Below, piece by piece: positions 56,537 to 64,000 of a DNA stretch of 64,000 nucleotides. The stretch's first letter is position 1, and every line of letters starts with the position of its first letter. Where the stretch lies: positions 2,922,001 through 2,986,000 of the forward strand of contig NZ_JAUSZN010000001.1 of NCBI RefSeq assembly GCF_030817595.1, written 5' to 3'. The stretch is from Neobacillus niacini (GTDB taxonomy: Bacteria > Bacillota > Bacilli > Bacillales > Cytobacillaceae). The notes below the pieces were generated by a model that saw only the letters and a program-made list of their open reading frames with translations, was not told where the DNA came from and did no database searches. Made by a program: the position numbers and the translations under genes.

Positions 56537-57397
56537 CTATTCTCGCCTAAAAAATCCATAAATTCCAGTTGTTTGGATGATGTTTGTAAATGCATTAGGA
56601 TCAACCTCTGCAAGGATTCGTTCCAAATCATATAATTCATAACGGGTTATAACAATCATCAGCATGTCTCTAGATTCATTTGAGAAAGCACCTTTTGCAG
56701 GAATCATTGTAATTCCTCTAACTAATTGTGAATGAATGGCTTTCTTAAGTTCATCAGCTTTTTTAGTAATAATCATCGCAGTTAGCTTTGCATGCCTAGT
56801 ATGGATGGCGTCGACTACTCTTGTCGAAGCGTACAAAGATACAATGGTATAAAGGGCTTTTTCCCATCCATACAAAAAGCCAGCGGTAATGATGATAACA
56901 GCATTCATAACAAACATATAGCTGCCAATCGGTTTATCTTTCATCCTTGATAAAACCATCGCAATAATATCCACTCCGCCTGTCGAAGCCCCCCATTTTA
57001 GAGTAAGCCCGACACCTACAGCTAAAATTACACCCCCAAATACTGAATTAAGGAGAATATCTTTTGACACTTGTGTAATTGGAATTAATTCTAAAAAAAG
57101 TGAGGATAAAGCCACACTTAAAAAACTATAAATGGTGAATGACCTTCCCACCTTCAACCATCCTAGGATCGCTACGGGAATATTTAACATCAACAATAAG
57201 AATCCCATTGACATATTTAATGGCGTTTGTTCACTTAATACTTTTGATAATAATTGTGCCACTCCAGTAAAACCACTAGAATAAACATTTGCTGGAATTA
57301 AAAATAAATTAATTGCTAAGGCATTTAGAAATGCACCTACAGTAACAATGATTATTTTTTTTGTTTGTTGCCATAACAAATGCACCATCTCCTTCAA
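56537..57397 (-). CDS. yitT: YitT-family membrane protein with DUF2179 domain
   Basis: 286 residues in the longest frame; the start is uncertain because AAGGAG overlaps the first codons, and a TTG six codons in (LLWQQTKK) has better spacing. Five to six helices (GAFLNALAINLFLIPANVYSSG ... LKWGASTGGVDIIAMVL, each part of the conserved core) and the cytoplasmic DUF2179 domain from about residue 200 (MIITKKADELKKAI ... TTGIYGFFRRE). Complete, unlike the paralogue at 2685. Function unknown. Confidence 0.9.
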   Translation of the reverse strand: MKEMVHLLWQQTKKIIIVTVGAFLNALAINLFLIPANVYSSGFTGVAQLLSKVLSEQTPLNMSMGFLLLMLNIPVAILGWLKVGRSFTIYSFLSVALSSLFLELIPITQVSKDILLNSVFGGVILAVGVGLTLKWGASTGGVDIIAMVLSRMKDKPIGSYMFVMNAVIIITAGFLYGWEKALYTIVSLYASTRVVDAIHTRHAKLTAMIITKKADELKKAIHSQLVRGITMIPAKGAFSNESRDMLMIVITRYELYDLERILAEVDPNAFTNIIQTTGIYGFFRRE

Positions 57398-57492
57398 TTT
57401 TCAAGGTATTATCTCTAAGCTGATAATTGTATTTTTGAAGCGAAACCGATAAACTGAAACTAACTATATTTGCTTGAAAGCAGGTGAGCTTT

Positions 57493-58353
57493 ATGCCGGT
57501 AAAAATACTAGCAGACAGCGCATGCGATTTACCAAAAGATTTTTACTCTGAACAAAACGTCACATTATTCCCACTAAAGGTACAGGTTAATGGGCAAGAA
57601 TATGAGGATGTTAAGACGATAGATCCTAAAACTGTTTATGACGCCATACGCGGCGGCGATGTTCCTAAAACCTCTCAAGTTTCTCCTTTGTTATTTGAGG
57701 AAGTCTTTACTAAAATGGCTGAAAATAATGAAGATGGAATATATATTGCTTTTTCTTCAGCATTATCTGGTACATATCAGACATCTGTTATGATTCTTGA
57801 CCAAGTAAAGGAAAAATATCCAAACTTTAATTTAACTATTGTGGATACGAAGTGTGCCTCACTTGGATTTGGCCTTGTGGTCAAAGAAGCAGCAAGGCTT
57901 GCTGCAGAAAACGTGTCAAAGGAAGAAATACTTAAAGATGTGTTATTCCGAAGTCAGCATATGGAGCATTTGTTTACAGTAGAGGATTTAGATTATTTAG
58001 CCAAAGGCGGTCGTGTATCAAAAGCTTCAGCTTTTTTGGGTGGATTGCTAAACATAAAGCCTATTTTGAATGTAGAGGAAGGGAAACTTGTCCCAATTGA
58101 AAAAATTCGAGGAAAAAAGAAAGTTTATCGTCGCATAATTGAAATAATGAAAGAACGCGGTGACAACTTTAAGGATCAAATCGTTGGAATAAGCCACGCG
58201 GATACAATAGAAACCGCCTTGGAAGTAAAAGCGTTGATTGAAGGGGAACTGAATCCAAAAGAGGTATATATCAGTTCTATCGGTTCTGCAGTTGGTGCGC
58301 ATACAGGTCCAGGTACCATTTCGATTTTCTTTTTAAACAAACTGCCATCATAA
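57493..58353 (+). CDS. yitS: DegV-family fatty-acid-binding protein YitS
   Basis: 286 residues; ATG at 57493 with AGGTGAG 4 nt upstream (a GTG three codons earlier is inside that site). DSACDLP at the N-terminus, KTSQVSP, VDTKCAS and SIGSAVGAHTGPGT are the fatty-acid headgroup-binding motifs of DegV proteins, which carry acyl chains to fatty-acid kinase FakA. Divergent from yitT, as in B. subtilis. Confidence 0.92.
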   Translation: MPVKILADSACDLPKDFYSEQNVTLFPLKVQVNGQEYEDVKTIDPKTVYDAIRGGDVPKTSQVSPLLFEEVFTKMAENNEDGIYIAFSSALSGTYQTSVMILDQVKEKYPNFNLTIVDTKCASLGFGLVVKEAARLAAENVSKEEILKDVLFRSQHMEHLFTVEDLDYLAKGGRVSKASAFLGGLLNIKPILNVEEGKLVPIEKIRGKKKVYRRIIEIMKERGDNFKDQIVGISHADTIETALEVKALIEGELNPKEVYISSIGSAVGAHTGPGTISIFFLNKLPS

Positions 58354-58391
58354 TAAAAATAAGCGGGAGAAATTCCCCGCTTATTTTTATT
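58354..58391. terminator. Bidirectional terminator
   Basis: AAAAATAAGCGGG / CCCCGCTTATTTTT stem between yitS and the DUF3941 gene. Confidence 0.85.
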
Positions 58392-58518
58392 TATGATCTG
58401 TTTTTTTCGAGTATTGGTTCTTACCAGCTTGACGATTTTTTTCTCTCATCATATTTTTCTCATGTCTAAGTGCATTGTTATCTTGTGCTTTTTTATCATT
58501 ATCTGATGTATGTGGCAT
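58387..58518 (-). CDS. DUF3941-family small protein
   Basis: 43 residues: MPHTSDNDKKAQDNNALR, then KNMMREKNRQAGKNQYSKK, a Lys/Asn/Asp-rich hydrophilic peptide of the DUF3941 type, common in Bacilli. GGGGG lies 7 nt before the ATG at 58518. The stop overlaps the shared terminator. Function unknown. Confidence 0.8.
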   Translation of the reverse strand: MPHTSDNDKKAQDNNALRHEKNMMREKNRQAGKNQYSKKTDHK

Positions 58519-58587
58519 AATCATACCCCCTTCAAAATGCTTTCAACCATAGTGTTGTCATTTTAAAAAAGAGTATGTAGAAAAAAG

Positions 58588-59451
58588 TTAATCTTTCTTT
58601 AGATATGTCCAGCTGCCTTCTTGATAAACCCTGCCTTCTTTCATAAGTTTTCCAAGTGCCCGCTTAAAAGCACCCTTACTTAACTGGAAGCGTTCTTGAA
58701 TATCCTCTGGCATGCTTTTGTCATTAAAAGGCATTGCTCCGTTTCTACTCATTAAATACTCAAAAATTCGTTCAGCTTCAACGTCCTGTGATTCCTGTTT
58801 TCTAGCGAGCAAAGAAACATTTACTGTCCCATCTTCCTTGACGTCAATAATTCGCCCTTCTACCTTTTGTCCCAAACGAGGCTCTATTTGTCTTTGGCTC
58901 TCGTGTATGAATCCTTTAAAGCCCTCAATCGTATAGATCCAGCTGCCTACCTTCGCTGTTCGGTAGATATGTCCCTGGATATTCTTATTAAAATCCTTCC
59001 TAGTGGCTTTGGTTGAAATCGATTCTATGACCGGGTCAGTTGCAAGCTTTGCATATAAAAGGTAATTGTTATTTACCCTTAAGGTAACATAAACCATATC
59101 ACCTTCCTTAGGCCAAACGGACTTATGTACAGGAAGATCATCAATCCCTAATAATAAATCCTTCTTAATCCCAATATCTAAAAATACCCCAACATTAGGG
59201 TTGGAATCTACTACTTTAAGCCAAGCATATTTGCCAATTGCCACCTCAGGTATAGTTGTAGAAGCAGATGTTCTGCCTTCGGAATCAACATAAAGAAACA
59301 CCTCGACGGATTCATCTTCTTCATATTCTCGGTCCGCCTCATTTATATGCAACAAAACATCTTCATTTCCATCAGTTAAAAAATACCCAAATTCTGCTTT
59401 TCGAGCTACCGTTAAAGTAACGGTTTGACCTATTAGTTCTTGTAGAGACAT
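58588..59451 (-). CDS. cvfB: S1-type RNA-binding protein CvfB (YitL)
   Basis: 287 residues with three S1/OB-type domains (start, GKYAWLKVVDSNPNVGVFLDIG, and KVEGRIIDVKEDGTVNVSLL) and a C-terminal winged helix (FQLSKGAFKRALGKLMKEGRVY). The Staphylococcus homologue is a conserved virulence regulator that binds RNA. ATG at 59451 after AAAGGTGAG. Confidence 0.93.
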   Translation of the reverse strand: MSLQELIGQTVTLTVARKAEFGYFLTDGNEDVLLHINEADREYEEDESVEVFLYVDSEGRTSASTTIPEVAIGKYAWLKVVDSNPNVGVFLDIGIKKDLLLGIDDLPVHKSVWPKEGDMVYVTLRVNNNYLLYAKLATDPVIESISTKATRKDFNKNIQGHIYRTAKVGSWIYTIEGFKGFIHESQRQIEPRLGQKVEGRIIDVKEDGTVNVSLLARKQESQDVEAERIFEYLMSRNGAMPFNDKSMPEDIQERFQLSKGAFKRALGKLMKEGRVYQEGSWTYLKKD

Positions 59452-59595
59452 GTTAACTCACCTTTTCTTTCCTATCGTTTACATAGGGTTGTTTGAACTG
59501 CTATATTTTACTATAATGTACCCATAAAGGGAAACTTTAGCAGTGTGTTGAATACTAAATACCTTTATTAAAACTATACTGGAGGTATTATTAAT

Positions 59596-60087
59596 ATGGC
59601 CAAAGATGAATCTTTTGATATTGTATCCAAAGTAGAATTTACTGAAGTCACAAATGCGATTACGGCAACTATGAAGGAAATTAAAACCCGTTATGATTTT
59701 AAGGGCAGCAAAAGTGAGGTTACTCTGGATAAAGAAGAGCTTGTTCTAGTTTCTGATGATGAATTTAAGATGGACCAATTAAAAGATGTCTTGATTGGCA
59801 GATTAATCAAAAGAGGTGTTCCTGTTAAGAATCTCGATTACGGAAAAATGGAAAAGGCCTCTGGCGGGACTGTTCGCCAACGAGCAAAGCTGGTTCAAGG
59901 CATCGATAAAGAAAATGCTAAGAAAATTAACACAATTATTAAAAATAGCGGTCTAAAGGTAAAAAGCCAAATTCAAGACGATCAGGTCAGGGTTAGCGGT
60001 AAAAACCGTGATGATTTACAAAAGATTATTTCACTGGTTCGCGAAGCTGATCTTAGTGTCGATGTTCAATTTATTAACTATCGTTAA
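59596..60087 (+). CDS. yajQ: YajQ-family cyclic-di-GMP-binding protein (YitK)
   Basis: 163 residues of the UPF0234 fold. [60 protein letters not shown], the last in two adjoining parts, are diagnostic. Xanthomonas homologues bind c-di-GMP. ATG after GGAGG. B. subtilis calls this gene yitK and places it beside yitL, as here. Confidence 0.94.
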   Translation: MAKDESFDIVSKVEFTEVTNAITATMKEIKTRYDFKGSKSEVTLDKEELVLVSDDEFKMDQLKDVLIGRLIKRGVPVKNLDYGKMEKASGGTVRQRAKLVQGIDKENAKKINTIIKNSGLKVKSQIQDDQVRVSGKNRDDLQKIISLVREADLSVDVQFINYR

Positions 60088-60096
60088 TCATGCATT

Positions 60097-60131
60097 TTAA
60101 GGTGAAAGGAAAAATTTCCTTTCACCTATTT
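60097..60131 (+). terminator. Terminator of yajQ
   Basis: AGGTGAAAGGAAA / TTTCCTTTCACCT perfect stem with T-rich tail. Confidence 0.85.
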
Positions 60132-60197
60132 TATTTTCTAATATTTTCGTTCATTTTCCTCAAACTAACATGGTAAATAAACTTGGAGGTAAAATGA

Positions 60198-61067
60198 ATG
60201 TCTAATAAACAACAACAAAAAAAGACTTTTCCACCACAGCATCAAAATCATCAGCCAGGTATTGAGAGTGAAATGAATCCACGTCCGATTTCAGTTGATC
60301 AAAACTATAAAAGTGCTGGTAAATTAACAGGAAAATCAGCAATCATTACCGGCGGGGATAGCGGCATTGGTAAATCTGTTGCCATTTATTTTGCCAAAGA
60401 GGGTGCTGATGTCGCGATTGTCTATTTGGATGAGCATCAGGATGCAGAAGAAACAAAAGGACTCGTTGAAGCAGAAGGCCGCAGATGTCTGCTTTTTTCC
60501 GGTGACGCAGGCAATGAGGAATTTTGCAAGGAAACCGTTAGGAAAATGATGGATCAATTTGGAAAAATTGATATTTTGGTCAACAATGCCGCAGAGCAGC
60601 ACCCGCAGAAAAGTCTGTTAGATATTACCTCCGCGCAGCTTGAAAAAACGTTTCGGACCAATATTTTCTCCTATTTTTATATGTCTAAAGCAGTTCTGCC
60701 ACACCTAAAACAAGGTGGTACTATTATCAATACAGCATCTGTCACTGCGTATGCCGGCAATGAGCAATTATTAGATTACTCTGCAACAAAAGGTGCCATC
60801 GTGACCTTTACACGTTCTCTGGCAAAATCGCTTGCCCCACAAGGGATAAGGGTAAATGGCGTCGCACCAGGTCCCATTTGGACGCCGCTGATTCCCTCAA
60901 CGTTTAATGAAGATCAAGTCGCAAGCTTTGGTTCAAATACACCACTGGGCAGAGCGGGTCAGCCATTTGAACTTGGCCCAAGCTACGTATACCTCGCTTC
61001 TATTGATTCAACTTATGTAAGCGGACAAATCCTCCATGTCAACGGTGGAGAAATCGTAAATGGATAG
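60198..61067 (+). CDS. Short-chain dehydrogenase, YdaD/YhdF type
   Basis: 289 residues; ATG at 60198 (an ATG four bases earlier is out of frame and closes at once). A 45-residue Gln/Lys/Pro-rich N-terminal extension typical of YdaD/YhdF/YhxC general-stress SDRs precedes the Rossmann start TGGDSGIG; catalytic Tyr/Lys in YSATKGA, and the NNAAEQ motif. NAD(P)-dependent oxidoreductase; substrate unknown. Confidence 0.9.
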   Translation: MSNKQQQKKTFPPQHQNHQPGIESEMNPRPISVDQNYKSAGKLTGKSAIITGGDSGIGKSVAIYFAKEGADVAIVYLDEHQDAEETKGLVEAEGRRCLLFSGDAGNEEFCKETVRKMMDQFGKIDILVNNAAEQHPQKSLLDITSAQLEKTFRTNIFSYFYMSKAVLPHLKQGGTIINTASVTAYAGNEQLLDYSATKGAIVTFTRSLAKSLAPQGIRVNGVAPGPIWTPLIPSTFNEDQVASFGSNTPLGRAGQPFELGPSYVYLASIDSTYVSGQILHVNGGEIVNG

Positions 61068-61078
61068 AGCATAAAGGA

Positions 61079-61117
61079 AAGTGCGATACTCGAATGGAGT
61101 ATCGCACTGACTTTTTA
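61079..61117. terminator. Terminator between the SDR and amylase-like genes
   Basis: AGTGCGATACTC / GAGTATCGCACT stem with T-run. Confidence 0.85.
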
Positions 61118-62623
61118 CCTTCTTCTCTTCCTTATTTTTAAGATGAAAATCATGAACAAGATGTACACAGCGACTAGGGAGCCGACTAAAGGCAGATTGA
61201 TACCGCTTTTTTCCGTTAACACATATATTTCTGACTCATCACGGTCAATGATAAGGTCATATTGATTTTCACTGCTCCTTACCAAATCTCCGTTTAGTAA
61301 TCCTCGTAATTCTTTATCACCTTCAATTTGCTCATTGTTTAAGGTAATGTTTTGAGATTCACTCGTATTATTTATGGCGATAATGGCTGTTTCATCTTGG
61401 TAGACACGTTTGTAAACCGCCATACCATTTTTTTCATAAAGCATTTCCATACTTCCACGGGTTAACGAAGGAAGTTGATTCCTCAACTCACCAAGTTTGG
61501 TTATATAGTCAATGAGTTCCTTTTCTGTCCGAAAATTCATTGGCTGGCGATTATCTGGTATTTCTCCCCCATTTAATGCAATTTCACTTCCATAAAAAAC
61601 AACTGGAATACCCGGAGTTGAGTAAATATACGTTAATGCCGTTTTCCAGCGTGCCCCTGGAAAATGTTTATTTGTAACAATATCTTGTGTAAACCTAGAG
61701 GTATTTTCGTTGTCAAAAAATTGCGGCTGCAATTCTGGGTTTTGAACCTTAACTTCCTTTAAAAGACCAAAGGTTTGATTAGTAGCAGCGAAAACACTTC
61801 TTAAATCTTCACTGTGTTGATAATCAGTAAGGCTGTCAATTCCTGCAGCTTCATATTTTTCAAGGTTTACTGCACTGTTTGGAGAGTTAATCCCTAACAG
61901 AAAAAAGTTTTTCTTTTCACTTTTGACTTCTTTTGAAAAATCACTCCAAAAGGACAATGGTACATGATTTACTTCTGGAAGGCTATAAGCGTCGATATCG
62001 GTTTTGTTAATCCACCACTTAGCTGCATCTAACAAGTAAGCCTTTACCTCAGGGTTGTCCTGATTAAGATCAGGCAAACCGTTCACCCAGCCATTTTCGA
62101 TTTCATTCTGATCTTCCAAGTTGCTAATTTCCTGCTTCTCGTGGAACCAATCTCGCTTGGATGAATCGATCACCCATGGGTGTTCTGGTGAGACATTATT
62201 GGTTACAAAATCAATAACCACCTTCATATCTCGTTTATGTGCTTCTTGTACTAGTCTATTAAACGTTTTCATGGAGCCAAAATGTTCATCAGGTTTATAA
62301 AAGTCGTTCACCCAATAGCCATGGTATCCACCGGCAGTATTATCAAATATCGATGTTAGTCGGATGGCAGTGAAACCCATATCTTTTAGATAATCCAACT
62401 TATCCATTACTCCCTGAAAATCACCGCCATTATAAGCAAACGGATCTAGTGTATTAACTTCCTTATCATTGTTTGTATTCGCATTAAAGAAACGATCAAC
62501 CATGATAGAATAAATGGTTTCATCCTGCCAGCTTCGGTCTTCTTTCTCCGTTTCTGCATGTGCCGGCAATGATGTTATAACGAAAAAAAAGATTAAAATA
62601 AGTGTAATTAAGGTTTTTTTCAT
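61115..62623 (-). CDS. Membrane-anchored GH13 (alpha-amylase-fold) protein, catalytic residues missing
   Basis: 502 residues from the ATG at 62623 (MKKTLITLIL), AAGGGG upstream. Signal peptide to about residue 23 (AHA), a TIM-barrel GH13 domain, and a C-terminal transmembrane helix (PLVGSLVAVYILFMIFIL) with a KIRKRRR stop-transfer tail: an outward-facing, doubly anchored protein. All four GH13 regions are recognisable but altered: DFVTNN (His143 site is Asn), IDAYSLPEVNH (Arg site Ser214, nucleophile site Pro216), LLGINSP (acid/base site Ile245) and FFDNENTSR (H-D site is E306-N307). It is probably a carbohydrate-binding pseudoenzyme. Confidence 0.8.
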   Translation of the reverse strand: MKKTLITLILIFFFVITSLPAHAETEKEDRSWQDETIYSIMVDRFFNANTNNDKEVNTLDPFAYNGGDFQGVMDKLDYLKDMGFTAIRLTSIFDNTAGGYHGYWVNDFYKPDEHFGSMKTFNRLVQEAHKRDMKVVIDFVTNNVSPEHPWVIDSSKRDWFHEKQEISNLEDQNEIENGWVNGLPDLNQDNPEVKAYLLDAAKWWINKTDIDAYSLPEVNHVPLSFWSDFSKEVKSEKKNFFLLGINSPNSAVNLEKYEAAGIDSLTDYQHSEDLRSVFAATNQTFGLLKEVKVQNPELQPQFFDNENTSRFTQDIVTNKHFPGARWKTALTYIYSTPGIPVVFYGSEIALNGGEIPDNRQPMNFRTEKELIDYITKLGELRNQLPSLTRGSMEMLYEKNGMAVYKRVYQDETAIIAINNTSESQNITLNNEQIEGDKELRGLLNGDLVRSSENQYDLIIDRDESEIYVLTEKSGINLPLVGSLVAVYILFMIFILKIRKRRR

Positions 62624-62685
62624 GTTCAATCCCCTTCCATACACTCATTTTAATCTAATAAAGGTGTGAATCCAACTATTAATGT

Positions 62686-64000
62686 CTATCCATTTACTAT
62701 ATTAATATTGTAATCTCTAAACCAAATATCAAGTTGAATAAAGTAAGCTAATAGCTGCGGACCTGACATTAACTGACCAAACCATGGCTCTTTGAAAGAA
62801 TTACCACCAGATTCAACCAGTTGATTGAGCAAATCACGATTGAATAGTTCGTAAAGTACCGTGGACTTATCAGCTAATATCTCCCTCAATTGCTGCTGAA
62901 CCGCTAAAGTATATTCTGGATTATGGGTTTTTGGATAAGGACTTTTCTTTCGATAAAGTACTTCCTCTGGAAGAATTCCTTCAAACGCTTTTCTTAAAAT
63001 CCCCTTTTCTCTGCCATGAACCATTTTTATATCCCATGGGATATTCCAGACGTATTCTACAAGACGGTGGTCTGCAAATGGGACTCTGACCTCAAGACTT
63101 GCTCCCATGCTCATTCGATCTTTTCGGTCAAGGAGTGTTGTCATAAAATGTGTCATATTAATATAGAAAAGCTCTCTCCGTTTTGCTTCCTCTGGGCTCT
63201 CACCATCCAATCTAGGCGTTTCCTGGATGGCTTGATTGTATTTTTCTATCACATAATCCTTTAAATTCAATTTTTGCTGCCAATCGGCTCTTAACAAATT
63301 ATTTCTTTCATTTACGGAACGCATCCAAGGGAAACTAGGTCTCTCTAAATCTTCCTTACGATGAAACCATGGATAGCCTCCAAAAATCTCATCCGCACAT
63401 TCTCCAGAAAGACTAACAACAAAATCCTGTTTTATTTCCTTACAAAACCAAAGTAAAGAAGAATCAATGTCAGCCATACCGGGACAATCGCGTACATGAA
63501 CCGCTTCTGTTAAGTCTTTCACTAATTGCTGCTGAGAAATGGTTTTAAAATGGTGCTTTGTATTAAACTCATTAGTTACAATGTTAATCCACTTCTCATC
63601 CGCATTTGGCTGGAATTCATTTGCTTTGAAAAATTGATCGTTTCCTTCATAGTCAATCGAATACGTATGAAGCCGGCCTTTTCCTTGGTCTTTAAATCCT
63701 TGTGCAGCAATAGCCGTAATAATACTTGAATCAAGCCCGCCTGATAGGAAGGTGGATAGCGGTACATCTGATACAAGCTGTCTTGTCACAGCGTCTGTTA
63801 CCAAATAGCGCACTTTTTCAGCCGTTTCTTCGATATTATCATTATGCAAATCGCTCTTAACATTCCAGTAGCGCCAAGTCTTTAGGCCGTTTTTTGAAAA
63901 AGTCATCGCGTGTGCCGGCCGCAGCTCCTTAATGCCTTTAAAAATCCCCGACCCAGGGGTCCTCGAAGGTCCTAAACCGAAAATTTCGGCAAGCCCTTCG
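62686..64000 (-). CDS. asnB: Asparagine synthetase, glutamine-hydrolysing (partial, 5' end outside window)
   Basis: 438 codons of the C-terminal part; the gene continues past base 64000, so the N-terminal glutaminase with Cys1 is not seen. The stretch EGLAEIFGLGPSRTPGSG, then LSGGLDSSIITA (PP-loop SGGxDS), GECADEIFGGY, MGASLEVRVPFADHRLVEY and RKKSPYPKTHNPEY are typical of the AsnB/AsnO group. It makes asparagine from aspartate, glutamine and ATP. B. subtilis asnO lies near this yit region, which supports the AsnO subtype. Confidence 0.94.
   Translation of the reverse strand, partial: EGLAEIFGLGPSRTPGSGIFKGIKELRPAHAMTFSKNGLKTWRYWNVKSDLHNDNIEETAEKVRYLVTDAVTRQLVSDVPLSTFLSGGLDSSIITAIAAQGFKDQGKGRLHTYSIDYEGNDQFFKANEFQPNADEKWINIVTNEFNTKHHFKTISQQQLVKDLTEAVHVRDCPGMADIDSSLLWFCKEIKQDFVVSLSGECADEIFGGYPWFHRKEDLERPSFPWMRSVNERNNLLRADWQQKLNLKDYVIEKYNQAIQETPRLDGESPEEAKRRELFYINMTHFMTTLLDRKDRMSMGASLEVRVPFADHRLVEYVWNIPWDIKMVHGREKGILRKAFEGILPEEVLYRKKSPYPKTHNPEYTLAVQQQLREILADKSTVLYELFNRDLLNQLVESGGNSFKEPWFGQLMSGPQLLAYFIQLDIWFRDYNINIVNG

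Overview
The window looks like chromosome of an AT-rich, endospore-forming member of the Bacillaceae. Evidence includes spore coat genes cotZ and cotO, sporulation genes spoVIF, yjcZ and spoVAC-AD-AE, a spx-spxH-mecA proteostasis/competence set, a T-box leader, strong AGGAGG-type ribosome sites, and CtsR, PerR, FapR and LexA style operators. Read right to left, gene order follows the well-known Bacillus subtilis stretch asnO - yitK/yitL/yitS/yitT/yitU/yitV/yitW - yjzC/yjzD - yjaU/yjaV - fabHA/fabF/yjaZ - yjbA/trpS - spx/mecA/coiA/pepF - spxH/yjbI/yjbK-yjbQ - fabI/cotO/cotZ - yjcA/yjcZ/spoVIF/yjcD - yjcF/yjcG/yjcH. clpB (absent from B. subtilis 168) and polyhydroxyalkanoate-type genes suggest a Neobacillus/Priestia-like bacillus rather than B. 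subtilis itself. That placement is inference.

Layout. 1-1.4 kb: three leftward genes resembling PHA synthase subunit/phasin proteins, the leftmost cut by the window edge. 1.6-8.3 kb: an alpha/beta hydrolase, a YitT-type membrane protein lacking its usual C-terminal domain, a UbiB/ABC1 kinase gene broken by one extra base, an orphan trpB, a flavin reductase, and a PspA/membrane-protein pair. 8.4-13.1 kb: a solitary tRNA-Val(GAC), an SOS-type promoter driving a tiny WYL-domain protein, then yjcH-yjcG-yjcF-yjcD. 13.2-14.6 kb: an IS256-family element that has split the yjcD terminator, next to a cluster of 21-bp degenerate repeats. 14.8-20.5 kb: sporulation/coat genes and fabI. 20.6-28.2 kb: the yjbQ-to-spxH block (ion transport, pseudouridine synthase, NAD kinase, small (p)ppGpp synthetase, truncated haemoglobin, Spx adaptor). 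28.4-35.4 kb: pepF, coiA, cls, mecA, spx. 35.5-43.3 kb: T-box/trpS, yjbA, yjaZ, the FapR-type fabH-fabF operon, yjaV and yjaU. 43.4-46.3 kb: clpB with a CtsR operator, and yjzC. 46.5-53.4 kb: an anaerobic/molybdenum cofactor block with two Fnr paralogues, mobB-moeA, ric, moaA and a radical SAM/SPASM gene. 53.4-64 kb: yitW-V-U, small genes, yitT, yitS, cvfB, yajQ, an SDR, an extracellular amylase-fold protein whose catalytic residues appear lost, and a truncated asparagine synthetase.

How it fits together. The Spx axis is unusually complete: spx (with a PerR-type box), its ClpXP adaptor spxH, mecA and CtsR-controlled clpB. Anaerobic metabolism is grouped in one block; ric and the radical SAM gene each carry a Fnr box at the expected distance from a -10 element. 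Fatty-acid synthesis is represented by two FapR-type sites 20 kb apart (fabI and fabH-fabF).

Most of the window is ordinary conserved Bacillus backbone. The best candidates for new biology are the LexA-boxed mini-WYL gene, the membrane-anchored pseudo-amylase, the CoiA-like cysteine module on the YjcD helicase, the 21-bp repeat cluster beside the IS256 element, and the 33-residue CGCG peptide gene.
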